Assembly (NCBI RefSeq): GCF_001269655.1
Contig: NZ_LHVE01000011.1
Span: forward strand, 1-64,000
DNA: 64,000 nt
Reading direction: 5' to 3'
From: Pseudomonas thivervalensis
Lineage (GTDB): Bacteria; Pseudomonadota; Gammaproteobacteria; Pseudomonadales; Pseudomonadaceae
Part shown: in pieces, positions 8,414 to 17,462 of the stretch
Layout of the letters: each line of letters begins with the position of its first letter
How positions within the stretch are numbered: the stretch's first letter is position 1
Notes under the pieces: model-generated
Databases searched by the model: none
What the model was told of the DNA's origin: nothing
What the model saw: only the letters and a program-made list of their open reading frames with translations
Translations under genes and position numbers: made by a program

Positions 8414-8902
8414 TCAGGTGCCCAAGGTCAACCCATTGGCCGGCAACGGCAGCGCGGTCTTGTAGCGCACTTGCTTGAGGGCAAAGCTGGAGCGGATGTT
8501 CGCCACGCCCGGGACCTTGGTCAAAAAGTCCATCATGAACCGCTCCAACGACTGGATCGTCGGCACCAGCACGCGAATCAGGTAATCCGGATCGCCGGCC
8601 ATCAGGTAGCACTCCATCACCTCCGGCCGGTCGGAAATCGCCTCCTCGAAGTGCTGCAGCGCCTCTTCCACCTGCTTCTCCAGGCTGACATGGATGAACA
8701 CGTTGACGTGCAGCCCCAGCAAGTCGGCATCCAACAGCGTGACCTGCTCGCGGATCACCCCCAGCTCTTCCATGGCCCGGACGCGGTTGAAGCACGGCGT
8801 CGGCGACAGATTGACCGAACGAGCCAGGTCGGCGTTGGTGATGCGGGCGTTTTCCTGAAGGCTGTTCAGAATGCCGATGTCGGTGCGATCCAATTTACGC
8901 AT
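8414..8902 (-). CDS. bkdR: BkdR, Lrp/AsnC-family regulator of the bkd operon
   Basis: Predicted 162 aa. The N-terminal winged helix-turn-helix (LDRTDIGILNSLQENARIT, then LARSVNLSPTPCFNRVRAME) is followed by the RAM ligand-binding domain with the Lrp signature VMECYLMAGDPDYLIRV. It is transcribed away from bkdA1 across a 194-base AT-rich region. In P. putida BkdR activates the bkd operon when branched-chain amino acids are present and represses itself; the gene order here is the same. The length agrees with known BkdR. Confidence 0.95.
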   Translation of the reverse strand: MRKLDRTDIGILNSLQENARITNADLARSVNLSPTPCFNRVRAMEELGVIREQVTLLDADLLGLHVNVFIHVSLEKQVEEALQHFEEAISDRPEVMECYLMAGDPDYLIRVLVPTIQSLERFMMDFLTKVPGVANIRSSFALKQVRYKTALPLPANGLTLGT

Positions 8903-8931
8903 GAGACAAATAACCTTGTTTTTTATCGTTG

Positions 8932-8950
8932 TGCAGATTTTTTATCTGCA
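8932..8950. promoter_or_regulatory. Inverted repeat in the bkdR-bkdA1 control region
   Basis: TGCAGAT and ATCTGCA are separated by five T residues, a perfect dyad 29 bases before the bkdR start. The surrounding region is AT-rich, as is typical for Lrp-type binding regions. BkdR is known to occupy this intergenic region in P. putida; that this dyad is part of its site is inferred. Confidence 0.45.
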
Positions 8951-9096
8951 AATGATCTGAACAGCAAGCTAACAGAGAAAAATATTCTTCTTCGTCGAGC
9001 CTATGATTGTTGTAGGACAATTTCCCACCTACCCAGGGAAATTCGTCAGCTAGCGCGCCCACTACAAGAAATTCACAAGATCGAGCGTAGAAAGCC

Positions 9097-10332
9097 ATGA
9101 ACCCAGCGTACGAACCGCTACGCCTGCACGTTCCCGAACCCTCGGGCCGTCCCGGCTGCAAGACCGACTTTTCCTACCTGCATCTGTCCGATGCCGGCAC
9201 GGTGCGCAAACCTCCCATCGACGTCGAACCCGCCGACACCGCCGACCTGGCCCGCAGTCTGATCCGCGTGCTCGACGACCAAGGCAATGCCTTGGGCGAC
9301 TGGGCCGCCGACATCCCCGTCGAGATCCTGCGCAAAGGCATGCGTGCCATGCTCAAGACGCGTATCTACGACAACCGCATGGTGGTCGCCCAGCGTCAGA
9401 AAAAGATGTCCTTCTACATGCAAAGCCTTGGCGAAGAAGCCATCGGCAGCGCCCAGGCCCTGGCCTTGAACATCGACGACATGTGCTTCCCCACCTACCG
9501 CCAGCAAAGCATCCTGATGGCCCGCGAAGTGCCGCTGGTGGACCTGATCTGCCAACTGCTGTCCAACGAGCGCGATCCGCTCAAGGGCCGGCAATTGCCG
9601 ATCATGTACTCGGTCAAGGACGCCGGTTTCTTCACCATCTCCGGCAACCTTGCCACGCAATTCATCCAGGGCGTGGGCTGGGGCATGGCCTCGGCGATCA
9701 AGGGCGATACCAAGATCGCCTCGGCCTGGATCGGTGACGGCGCCACCGCTGAATCGGACTTCCACACCGCCCTCACCTTCGCCCACGTCTACCGCGCGCC
9801 GGTGATCCTCAACGTGGTCAACAACCAATGGGCGATCTCCACCTTCCAAGCCATTGCCGGCGGTGAAGCCACCACCTTCGCCGGACGCGGCGTCGGCTGC
9901 GGCATCGCCTCCCTGCGCGTCGATGGCAACGATTTCATGGCGGTCTACGCCGCCTCGCGCTGGGCCGCCGAACGCGCCCGCCGCAACCTCGGCCCGGCGC
10001 TGATCGAATGGGTCACCTACCGCGCCGGCCCGCACTCCACCTCGGACGACCCTTCGAAGTACCGCCCCGCCGACGACTGGAGCCACTTCCCCCTGGGCGA
10101 TCCGATCGCCCGTCTCAAGCAACACATGGTGAAGATCGGCCAGTGGTCCGAAGAAGAACATGCGGCGGTCACCGCCGAACTCGAAGCCGAGGTGATCGCC
10201 GCGCAGAAGGAAGCCGAACAGTACGGCACTCTCGCCGGCGGGCAGATTCCAAGCGCCGCGACCATGTTCGAAGACGTCTACAAAGAGATGCCGGAGCACT
10301 TGAAGCGCCAGCGTCAGCAGTTGGGGATCTGA
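9097..10332 (+). CDS. bkdA1: Branched-chain 2-oxoacid dehydrogenase E1 alpha subunit
   Basis: Predicted 411 aa, close to the 410 aa of P. putida BkdA1. With BkdA2 it forms the thiamin-diphosphate E1 component that decarboxylates the 2-oxo acids of valine, leucine and isoleucine. The TPP motif runs from IGDGATAESDF to NVVNNQWAIS around residues 210-245. The phosphorylation-loop-like segment YRAGPHSTSDDPSKYR is conserved. It opens the operon bkdA1-bkdA2-bkdB-lpdV, with only one base before bkdA2, and is read divergently from bkdR. Confidence 0.97.
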   Translation: MNPAYEPLRLHVPEPSGRPGCKTDFSYLHLSDAGTVRKPPIDVEPADTADLARSLIRVLDDQGNALGDWAADIPVEILRKGMRAMLKTRIYDNRMVVAQRQKKMSFYMQSLGEEAIGSAQALALNIDDMCFPTYRQQSILMAREVPLVDLICQLLSNERDPLKGRQLPIMYSVKDAGFFTISGNLATQFIQGVGWGMASAIKGDTKIASAWIGDGATAESDFHTALTFAHVYRAPVILNVVNNQWAISTFQAIAGGEATTFAGRGVGCGIASLRVDGNDFMAVYAASRWAAERARRNLGPALIEWVTYRAGPHSTSDDPSKYRPADDWSHFPLGDPIARLKQHMVKIGQWSEEEHAAVTAELEAEVIAAQKEAEQYGTLAGGQIPSAATMFEDVYKEMPEHLKRQRQQLGI

Positions 10333-10333
10333 C

Positions 10334-11392
10334 ATGAACGATCACAACAACAATATTGCGTTGGACACCGCCATGACCACTACCACCATGACCATGATCC
10401 AGGCCCTGCGCTCGGCCATGGACGTGATGCTCGAGCGCGACGATAACGTCGTGGTGTTCGGCCAGGACGTCGGTTACTTCGGCGGCGTGTTCCGCTGCAC
10501 CGAGGGCCTGCAGAACAAGTACGGCACCTCGCGGGTGTTCGACGCACCGATTTCCGAAAGCGGCATCGTCGGCGTGGCGGTGGGCATGGGCGCCTATGGG
10601 CTGCGGCCGGTGGCCGAGATCCAGTTCGCCGACTACGTCTACCCGGCCTCAGACCAGATCATTTCCGAAGCGGCGCGCCTGCGCTATCGCTCGGCCGGCG
10701 AGTTCACCGCGCCGATGACCCTGCGCATGCCCTGCGGCGGCGGCATCTATGGTGGCCAGACCCACAGCCAGAGCATCGAGGCGATGTTCACCCAAGTCTG
10801 CGGCCTGCGCACCGTCATGCCGTCCAACCCCTACGACGCCAAGGGGCTGCTGATCGCCTCCATCGAAAACGATGACCCGGTGATCTTCCTCGAACCCAAG
10901 CGCCTGTATAACGGCCCGTTCGACGGCCACCACGATCGCCCGGTGACGCCGTGGTCGAAACACCCCTCGGCGCAAGTCCCGGACGGTTACTACACCGTGC
11001 CGCTGGACGTCGCCGCCATCACCCGTCCGGGCAAGGACGTGACGGTGCTCACCTACGGCACCACGGTCTACGTCTCCCAAGTCGCCGCCGAAGAGACCGG
11101 CATCGACGCCGAAGTCATCGACCTGCGCAGCCTCTGGCCGCTGGACCTTGAGACCATCGTCAAATCCGTGAAGAAAACCGGTCGCTGCGTGGTCGTCCAC
11201 GAAGCCACCCGCACCTGCGGTTTCGGCGCCGAGCTGGTGTCGTTGGTACAAGAACATTGCTTCCACCACCTGGAAGCGCCCATCGAGCGTGTCACCGGTT
11301 GGGACACCCCCTACCCGCACGCGCAGGAGTGGGCGTATTTCCCAGGGCCGTCCCGTGTGGGCGCGGCGTTGAAACGGGTCATGGAGGTCTGA
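10334..11392 (+). CDS. bkdA2: Branched-chain 2-oxoacid dehydrogenase E1 beta subunit
   Basis: Predicted 352 aa from ATG 10334. A second in-frame ATG at 10373 would give the 339-aa form known from P. putida (MTTTTMTMIQALRSAMD). The earlier ATG is preceded by GGGGAT and sits one base after bkdA1, so it was kept, with some doubt. Conserved features include EDVGYFGGVFRCTEGL-like VFGQDVGYFGG, FADYVYPASDQI and RMPCGGGIYGG. It pairs with BkdA1 in an alpha2beta2 tetramer. Its stop is directly followed by the bkdB start. Confidence 0.96.
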   Translation: MNDHNNNIALDTAMTTTTMTMIQALRSAMDVMLERDDNVVVFGQDVGYFGGVFRCTEGLQNKYGTSRVFDAPISESGIVGVAVGMGAYGLRPVAEIQFADYVYPASDQIISEAARLRYRSAGEFTAPMTLRMPCGGGIYGGQTHSQSIEAMFTQVCGLRTVMPSNPYDAKGLLIASIENDDPVIFLEPKRLYNGPFDGHHDRPVTPWSKHPSAQVPDGYYTVPLDVAAITRPGKDVTVLTYGTTVYVSQVAAEETGIDAEVIDLRSLWPLDLETIVKSVKKTGRCVVVHEATRTCGFGAELVSLVQEHCFHHLEAPIERVTGWDTPYPHAQEWAYFPGPSRVGAALKRVMEV

Positions 11393-12661
11393 ATGGGCAC
11401 GCACGTTATCAAGATGCCGGACATCGGCGAAGGCATCGCGGAAGTTGAACTGTCGGTGTGGCACGTCAAGGTCGGCGACATGGTCGTCGAGGACCAGGTG
11501 CTGGCCGATGTCATGACCGACAAGGCGATGGTGGACATCCCTTCGCCGGTGCATGGCCGGGTCATCGCCCTGGGCGGCGAGCCCGGTGAAGTCATGGCGG
11601 TGGGCAGCGAACTGATCCGCATCGAAGTCGAAGGCGCGGGCAACCTGAAGGAATCGGCGCAACCGGCCCCAACCCCGGCCGCTGTGCAGGCACCAAAACC
11701 GGCGCCCGTGGCAACGCCTGAACCGGTGGTGGAAAAAACCGCCGCGCCACGCTGCGCCCCGCAAGCCCCGGTGGCCCGCGACCCTGAAGAGCGTCCATTG
11801 GCCTCGCCGGCCGTGCGCAAACATGCGCTGGACCTGGGCATCCAACTGCGCCTGGTCCAGGGCAGCGGCCCCGCCGGACGGGTCCTGCACGAAGACCTCG
11901 AAGCCTACCTGGCCCAGGGTTCGTCGACCCAGGCCAAGGGTGGCTCGGGTTATGCCGAACGCCACGATGAGCAGCAGATACCAGTGATCGGCATGCGCCG
12001 CAAGATCGCCCAGCGCATGCAGGAAGCGACCCAGCGCGCCGCCCATTTCAGCTACGTCGAGGAAATCGACGTCACGGCCCTGGAAGAGCTACGGGTTCAC
12101 CTGAATGAAAAACACGGTGCCAGTCGCGGCAAGCTGACCTTGCTGCCGTTCCTGGTCCGCGCCCTCGTCGTAGCCCTGCGGGATTTTCCGCAGATGAACG
12201 CGCGCTACGACGACGAAGCCCAGGTCATCCACCGCTGCGGCGCCGTACATGTTGGCGTCGCCACCCAGAGCGACGTTGGCCTGATGGTGCCGGTGGTGCG
12301 TCACGCCGAGGCCCGCAGCCTGTGGGACAGCGCGGCGGAAATCTCGCGGCTGGCCACGGCCGCCCGCAATGGCAAGGCCAGTCGCGATGAACTGTCCGGC
12401 TCGACCATCACCCTGACCAGCCTCGGTGCGTTGGGCGGCATCGTCAGCACGCCGGTGTTGAACCTGCCGGAAGTGGCGATTGTCGGCGTCAACAAAATCG
12501 TCGAACGGCCCATGGTGATCAAGGGCCAGATCGTGATCCGCAAGATGATGAACCTCTCCAGCTCCTTCGATCACCGGGTGGTCGACGGCATGGACGCGGC
12601 GCAATTCATCCAGGCCCTGCGCGGCTTGCTCGAACAACCTGCCACCTTGTTTGTGGAGTAA
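11393..12661 (+). CDS. bkdB: Dihydrolipoyl transacylase E2 of branched-chain oxoacid dehydrogenase
   Basis: Predicted 422 aa. Domain order is clear: a lipoyl domain (residues 1-80, lipoylated Lys44 in MTDKAMVDIP), an Ala/Pro linker, a peripheral subunit-binding domain (about 140-173, VRKHALDLGIQLRLV), and a catalytic acyltransferase core from about 200 with the active-site motif DHRVVDG near the C-terminus. It forms the multimeric core of the complex and passes the acyl group to CoA. The ATG at 11393 abuts the bkdA2 stop, and lpdV follows after three bases. Confidence 0.97.
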   Translation: MGTHVIKMPDIGEGIAEVELSVWHVKVGDMVVEDQVLADVMTDKAMVDIPSPVHGRVIALGGEPGEVMAVGSELIRIEVEGAGNLKESAQPAPTPAAVQAPKPAPVATPEPVVEKTAAPRCAPQAPVARDPEERPLASPAVRKHALDLGIQLRLVQGSGPAGRVLHEDLEAYLAQGSSTQAKGGSGYAERHDEQQIPVIGMRRKIAQRMQEATQRAAHFSYVEEIDVTALEELRVHLNEKHGASRGKLTLLPFLVRALVVALRDFPQMNARYDDEAQVIHRCGAVHVGVATQSDVGLMVPVVRHAEARSLWDSAAEISRLATAARNGKASRDELSGSTITLTSLGALGGIVSTPVLNLPEVAIVGVNKIVERPMVIKGQIVIRKMMNLSSSFDHRVVDGMDAAQFIQALRGLLEQPATLFVE

Positions 12662-12664
12662 GAG

Positions 12665-14047
12665 ATGCAATCTTTGAACACCACGCTGCTGATCATCGGC
12701 GGCGGTCCTGGCGGTTATGTGGCGGCGATCCGCGCCGGGCAACTGGGCATTTCGACCATCCTGGTGGAAGGCCAGGCGTTGGGCGGTACCTGCCTGAACA
12801 TCGGCTGCATCCCGTCCAAGGCGTTGATCCATGTGGCCGAGCAGTTCCACCAGACCTGCCACCACAGCCAGGGCTCGGCCTTGGGTATCACGGTGGCGGC
12901 GCCGACCCTGGAGATCGGCAAGAGTGTGGAATGGAAAAACGGCATCGTCGATCGCCTGACCACTGGCGTCGCGGCATTGCTGAAAAAGCACAAGGTCCAG
13001 GTTATTCATGGCTGGGCCAAGGTCATCGATGGCAAGACCGTCGAGGTCGGCGACACCCGCATCCAGTGCGAGCACCTGCTGCTGGCCACCGGTTCGAAAA
13101 GCCTCAACCTGCCGATGCTGCCCGTGGGCGGGCCGATCATTTCCTCCACCGAAGCCCTCGCCCCCACCTCGGTGCCCAAGCACCTGGTGGTGGTCGGCGG
13201 TGGCTACATCGGCCTGGAGCTGGGCATCGCCTACCGCAAGCTCGGCGCCGAGGTCAGCGTGGTCGAGGCCCAGGAGCGGATCCTGCCGGCCTACGACGGC
13301 GAGCTGACGCAACCGGTGCACGAGGCGCTCAAGCAGTTGGGCGTAAAGCTGTACCTCAAGCACAGCGTCGAAGGTTTCGATGCCCAGGCCAGTACCTTGC
13401 AGGTGCGTGACCCCAACGGCGACACGTTGAACCTGGACACCGACCGGGTGCTGGTGGCGGTCGGTCGCAAACCCAACACCCTGGGCTGGAATCTCGAAGC
13501 GCTGGACCTGGCGATGAACGGTTCGGCGGTGAAGATCGACAGCCGTTGCCAGACCAGCATGCGCAATGTCTGGGCCATCGGCGACCTGAGCGGCGAACCG
13601 ATGCTCGCCCACCGGGCCATGGCCCAGGGCGAAATGGTCGCCGAACTGATCGCCGGCCAGCATCGGGAGTTCAACCCGACGGCCATTGCGGCGGTGTGCT
13701 TCACCGATCCGGAACTGGTGGTGGTCGGCAAGACGCCGGACGAGGCCAAGGCTGCCGGCCTGGACTGCATCGTTTCGAGCTTCCCGTTCGCCGCCAACGG
13801 CCGGGCCATGACCTTGGAATCGAAAAGCGGTTTCGTCCGGGTCGTGGCGCGCCGGGACAACCATTTGATTGTGGGTTGGCAAGCGGTCGGCGTCGGTGTG
13901 TCGGAGCTGTCCACCGCGTTCGGCCAATCCTTGGAAATGGGTGCGCGCCTGGAGGACATCGCCGGCACCATCCACGCCCATCCGACACTGGGCGAGGCCG
14001 TGCAGGAAGCGGCGTTGCGGGCGTTGGGGCATGCGTTGCATCTCTAG
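12665..14047 (+). CDS. lpdV: Dihydrolipoyl dehydrogenase LPD-Val (E3)
   Basis: Predicted 460 aa flavoprotein, the last gene of the bkd operon. The FAD motif GGGPGGYVAA lies near residue 12, the redox disulfide is Cys43 and Cys48 (GGTCLNIGCIPSK), the NAD-binding motif is VVGGGYIGLELG, and the C-terminal dimer-interface His-Glu pair lies in HAHPTLGEAVQEA. It reoxidises the lipoyl group of BkdB using NAD+. Location directly after bkdB distinguishes it from the general Lpd enzymes. Confidence 0.96.
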   Translation: MQSLNTTLLIIGGGPGGYVAAIRAGQLGISTILVEGQALGGTCLNIGCIPSKALIHVAEQFHQTCHHSQGSALGITVAAPTLEIGKSVEWKNGIVDRLTTGVAALLKKHKVQVIHGWAKVIDGKTVEVGDTRIQCEHLLLATGSKSLNLPMLPVGGPIISSTEALAPTSVPKHLVVVGGGYIGLELGIAYRKLGAEVSVVEAQERILPAYDGELTQPVHEALKQLGVKLYLKHSVEGFDAQASTLQVRDPNGDTLNLDTDRVLVAVGRKPNTLGWNLEALDLAMNGSAVKIDSRCQTSMRNVWAIGDLSGEPMLAHRAMAQGEMVAELIAGQHREFNPTAIAAVCFTDPELVVVGKTPDEAKAAGLDCIVSSFPFAANGRAMTLESKSGFVRVVARRDNHLIVGWQAVGVGVSELSTAFGQSLEMGARLEDIAGTIHAHPTLGEAVQEAALRALGHALHL

Positions 14048-14080
14048 ACGTGTAGCGCATCTGTAGGCATGAGTTTCACC

Positions 14081-14172
14081 TGTGGCGAGGGAGCTTGCTC
14101 CCGCTGGGCTGCGAAGCGGCCCCGTTTTTGCGACTGCTGCGCAGTCGAGCGGGAGCAAGCTCCCTCGCCACA
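14081..14172. repeat. REP pair, type A
   Basis: Canonical inverted arms TGTGGCGAGGGAGCTTGC and GCAAGCTCCCTCGCCACA with a spacer that can also pair (GCTGCGAAGC and GACTGCTGCGCAGTC). It lies after lpdV, where it could mark the operon end or protect the transcript. Confidence 0.9.
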
Positions 14173-14313
14173 GATGTGAAACGCCGGGAAAATATGCCTG
14201 CCCCTTATCGAGCGGGCTGCGAAACAGCCCCGGAATGAAGTATTGTTGTCCCCATCCAAAAAACGTCAGAAGCCTTGAACCGTTTCGACGGTTGTTAAGA
14301 AATAGAGGGTGTC

Positions 14314-15333
14314 ATGGGTAACGAGAGCATCAATTGGGACAAACTGGGCTTTGACTACATCAAGACCGACAAGCGCTACCTGTCGCACTGGCGCGATGGC
14401 GCCTGGGACGCGGGCACCCTGACCGAAGACAACGTGCTGCATATCAGCGAGGGCTCCACCGCCCTGCACTACGGTCAGCAGTGCTTCGAAGGCCTGAAGG
14501 CCTATCGCTGCAAGGACGGCTCGATCAACCTGTTCCGCCCGGACCAGAACGCCGCCCGCATGCAGCGTAGCTGCGCCCGCCTGCTGATGCCGCACGTCGA
14601 CACCGAGCAGTTCGTCGAAGCCTGCAAGCAAGTGGTCCGCGCCAACGAGCGCTTCATCCCGCCGTATGGCACCGGCGGCGCGCTGTACCTGCGCCCGTTC
14701 GTGATCGGCGTGGGTGACAACATCGGCGTGCGCACCGCACCCGAGTTCATCTTCTCGATCTTCTGCATCCCGGTCGGCGCCTACTTCAAGGGCGGCCTGA
14801 CCCCGCACAATTTCCTGATCTCCAGCTTCGACCGCGCCGCCCCACAAGGCACCGGCGCGGCCAAGGTCGGTGGCAACTACGCCGCCAGCCTGATGCCCGG
14901 CTCCCTGGCCAAGAAGGCCACTTTCGCCGACTGCATCTACCTGGATCCGCTGACCCATTCGAAAATCGAAGAAGTCGGCTCGGCCAACTTCTTCGGCATC
15001 ACCCACGACAACAAATTCATCACCCCCAACTCCCCTTCGGTCCTGCCGGGCATCACCCGCCTGTCGCTGATCGAACTGGCCAAATCGCGCCTGGGCCTGG
15101 AAGTGATCGAAGGTGACGTGTTCATCGACAAGCTGGCGGATTTCAAGGAAGCCGGCGCCTGCGGCACCGCTGCGGTGATCACCCCGATTGGCGGCATCAG
15201 CTACAAGGACAAGCTGCACGTGTTCCACAGCGAAACCGAAGTCGGCCCGATCACCCAGAAGCTCTACAAAGAGCTGACGGGCGTGCAGACCGGTGACGTG
15301 GAAGCGCCGGCGGGCTGGATCGTCAAGGTTTGA
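14314..15333 (+). CDS. ilvE: Branched-chain-amino-acid aminotransferase
   Basis: Predicted 339 aa, class IV PLP enzyme of the longer BCAT type. The PLP lysine is Lys184 in GAAKVGGNYAAS; other landmarks are HYGQQCFEGLKAYR, YLRPFVIG, and the phosphate-binding EEVGSANFFGI and GTAAVITPIGG. It interconverts leucine, isoleucine and valine with their 2-oxo acids using glutamate/2-oxoglutarate. Its location behind the bkd operon fits valine, leucine and isoleucine breakdown, since its products feed the BKD complex. The ATG at 14314 follows AGAGGG with a good spacing. It has its own upstream region with a REP pair, so is probably transcribed separately from bkd. Confidence 0.95.
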   Translation: MGNESINWDKLGFDYIKTDKRYLSHWRDGAWDAGTLTEDNVLHISEGSTALHYGQQCFEGLKAYRCKDGSINLFRPDQNAARMQRSCARLLMPHVDTEQFVEACKQVVRANERFIPPYGTGGALYLRPFVIGVGDNIGVRTAPEFIFSIFCIPVGAYFKGGLTPHNFLISSFDRAAPQGTGAAKVGGNYAASLMPGSLAKKATFADCIYLDPLTHSKIEEVGSANFFGITHDNKFITPNSPSVLPGITRLSLIELAKSRLGLEVIEGDVFIDKLADFKEAGACGTAAVITPIGGISYKDKLHVFHSETEVGPITQKLYKELTGVQTGDVEAPAGWIVKV

Positions 15334-15339
15334 TCCAAG

Positions 15340-15493
15340 CCGGCGCTTGCGCCCGCTGGGCTCTGTAGGAGCTGTCGAGTGCAACGAGGCTGCGATCTTT
15401 CCCCAGACACTTGAGTCTCAAGTGAAAGATCAAAAGATCGCAGCCTTCGGCAGCTCCTACAGAGCCCAGCGCGAGCAAGCGCCCTCGCCACAT
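15340..15493. repeat. Type C palindromic element nested between REP-like arms
   Basis: A roughly 112-base type C palindrome (15362-15473; ends CTGTAGGAGCTG and CAGCTCCTACAG, inner GGCTGCGATCTTT and AAAGATC, then GATCGCAGCC) is flanked by REP-like arms: CGCTTGCGCCCGCTGGGCT on the left and the complement AGCCCAGCGCGAGCAAGCG on the right. The flanks pair with each other, so the whole forms one long nested palindrome between the ilvE stop and the EamA gene. Confidence 0.85.
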
Positions 15494-15507
15494 GGGTCTG
15501 CACCCCA

Positions 15508-16437
15508 CTACCCTCGCCGCAAAACCGGCCATCGCCCCCAGCGCTGGCGAAACCATCCGTAACCGCTGACCAGCAGAATCCCACTCAATACCAACGCCGC
15601 GCCAACGATGAAGTTCGGCTCCAGCGGCTCATCCAGCAACCAGACGCCAAAACCGATACCGAACAGCGGCGTCATGAACGATAGCACCCCCAATTGCGAC
15701 GCGAGGTAGTGGCGCAGCAGGGAGAACCAGATCAGGAAACTGGCGAAGGATACCAGCAACACCTGGAACGCCATGCTGGCAATGAGTTGTGGCGTGGGGT
15801 TGATCGTCGTTTGCCCCAGCGCTGCCGACATGCCGATCAGCAGCACCCCGGCGCCTACCAGTTGATAAAGCAGTGTCTGGCTGGCCGGCACGTCAGTCAG
15901 CCGCGAACAACGAACCGTCACCGTGGTTGCGCCCCACAGCGCGCCAGCCAGCAAGCCCATGCCGTCACCGAGCAACGAGCTGCCGTTCGCCGCGCCCGAG
16001 CCGCCACTGAAGGCCACCACGATCCCGCCGAAGGCAACGGCGATGCCCAGCCATTGCGCCGGTTTGAGACGCTCACTCGGCAGTTTCCAGTGCAAACCGA
16101 GGGCGGCGAACATCGGTGCGGTGTAGAGGAAAATCACCATGTGCGACGCCGTCGTATGACGCAGGCCTTCGCCCACCATCACGAACTCCAGGGCGAACAA
16201 CAGCCCCACCAGCAGGCCTGGGCGCCAACTGCCATCGGCCAGGGACAGGCGTTCACCGCGGGCCAGCACCAACAGCCAGACCAGCACCGCAGCGATGGCC
16301 GAGCGCACGCCCAGTTGCAGCATCGGCGCCATGTCGACGGCGCCTGCCTTGATCGCGACTTGCTGGAAACCCCAGATGGCACAGAGGCCGGTCATCAGGG
16401 CACAGACCTGGCCATCCAGGGCGCGACGGGTGGTCAT
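15508..16437 (-). CDS. EamA/DMT-family metabolite exporter
   Basis: Predicted 309 aa with about ten transmembrane helices in two EamA repeats. The start is ATG at 16437 (MTTRRALDGQVCALMTG); a further in-frame ATG would add 17 unlikely residues. Family marks are the N-terminal AIWGFQQVAIKAG, FLYTAPMFAALG in the first repeat and FMTPLFGIGFGVWLLDE in the second. Drug/metabolite transporters of this type export amino acids or other small metabolites, or are of unknown substrate. It is divergent from an AraC-family gene that probably regulates it. Confidence 0.85.
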   Translation of the reverse strand: MTTRRALDGQVCALMTGLCAIWGFQQVAIKAGAVDMAPMLQLGVRSAIAAVLVWLLVLARGERLSLADGSWRPGLLVGLLFALEFVMVGEGLRHTTASHMVIFLYTAPMFAALGLHWKLPSERLKPAQWLGIAVAFGGIVVAFSGGSGAANGSSLLGDGMGLLAGALWGATTVTVRCSRLTDVPASQTLLYQLVGAGVLLIGMSAALGQTTINPTPQLIASMAFQVLLVSFASFLIWFSLLRHYLASQLGVLSFMTPLFGIGFGVWLLDEPLEPNFIVGAALVLSGILLVSGYGWFRQRWGRWPVLRRG

Positions 16438-16548
16438 GGGAAAGGGTCCTTGGGCAGAAAAGAGATGAAAGGATTGTCTGCCTGACACCTTTGCTGGATA
16501 TAGTGATTACCCGACAAGCCATCCCGGTAATCCGCCATTGCGGTCGAT

Positions 16549-17343
16549 ATGCAACCTCCAGCCCAACACCTGAAGATTCCTCCGTTCGAATCGGCCCTGC
16601 CCTCGCCGATTTTCTTTCGCAGCGCCTGCATGCCGGCCCACGCCACTTACCCCCGGCACCGGCATGCCTGGGGTGAGTTCGTCTACTCCTACAGTGGCGT
16701 GATGGAAATCGAGATCGCCCAGCACCATTACCTGGCGCCACCGCAGTACGGCATCTGGCTGCCGCCGGACATGGAACATGTGGGGTTCAATCGGCACGAG
16801 GCCTGCCATTGTTCGTTGTATCTGGCGGCCGAACTGTGCGCTGCGCTGCCTGCCGTACCCTGTGCGCTGACCTTGAGCCCGCTGATCCGCGCGTTGCTGG
16901 AAGAACTGCGCAGCGACCCGCCGAGCCAACCGCAGACGCCCGAACAGCAGCGCTTGTTACAGGTGCTGGTGGACAAACTGACTCAGGCGCCCCACGTCGG
17001 CAGCTACCTGCCCTTCTCGGATGACCCACTGCTGGGCCCAGTGCTGCGGGCTCTGGAGGCGAACCCCAGCGACCCGCGCTCCTTGCCACAACTGGCCCAC
17101 GCCGCCAACACCACCGAACGCACGCTGATGCGCCGGGCCCAACGGGACCTGGGCATGTCCTTGGTTGAATGGCGCCAGCGCCTGAAAGTCATCGAGGCCC
17201 TGGCCCTGCTCGAACGCGGCCAGAGCGTGGAAACCATCGGCCTGGACCTGGGCTACAGCAGCGCCTCGGCGTTTATCAGCATGTTTCGCAAAATGATGGG
17301 GACCACGCCGGATGAATATCGGCGCAGGCATATGGCTGGATGA
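16549..17343 (+). CDS. AraC-family transcriptional regulator with cupin sensor domain
   Basis: Predicted 264 aa. The N-terminal cupin-like half has the metal-site pattern YPRHRHAWGEFVYSYSG (about residues 33-50), and the C-terminal half has two AraC helix-turn-helix motifs (SLPQLAHAANTTERTLMRRA and VETIGLDLGYSSASAFISMF) ending in the usual GTTPDEYRR. It lies divergent from the EamA exporter with a 111-base shared control region, so the exporter is its likely target. The arrangement resembles exporter-regulator pairs that respond to the exported compound. Confidence 0.88.
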   Translation: MQPPAQHLKIPPFESALPSPIFFRSACMPAHATYPRHRHAWGEFVYSYSGVMEIEIAQHHYLAPPQYGIWLPPDMEHVGFNRHEACHCSLYLAAELCAALPAVPCALTLSPLIRALLEELRSDPPSQPQTPEQQRLLQVLVDKLTQAPHVGSYLPFSDDPLLGPVLRALEANPSDPRSLPQLAHAANTTERTLMRRAQRDLGMSLVEWRQRLKVIEALALLERGQSVETIGLDLGYSSASAFISMFRKMMGTTPDEYRRRHMAG

Positions 17344-17366
17344 TGTGACGTTGAATGTGCTGCCGT

Positions 17367-17462
17367 CATCGCGAGCAGGCTCGCTCCCACAGGGGATAGG
17401 TGGTGTGCATGGGTCTTGTATTCAGCGCAGACCCATTGTGGGAGCGAGCCTGCTCGCGATGG
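17367..17462. repeat. REP pair, type B, overlapping the end of the ArsR gene
   Basis: Inverted type B arms: CATCGCGAGCAGGCTCGC on the left and GCGAGCCTGCTCGCGATG on the right, each followed by CTCCCACA or its complement. The right arm lies inside the 3' end of the reverse-strand ArsR-family gene (ending at 17422) and supplies its last residues. Confidence 0.9.

Noticed and set aside
12089..14158. Long open frame (about 689 codons) on the minus strand across bkdB and lpdV
   Set aside because: It is antisense to two certain genes; long antisense frames are common in high-GC DNA, the sequence is His/Gln/Asp-rich without any family, and its start reads through a REP.
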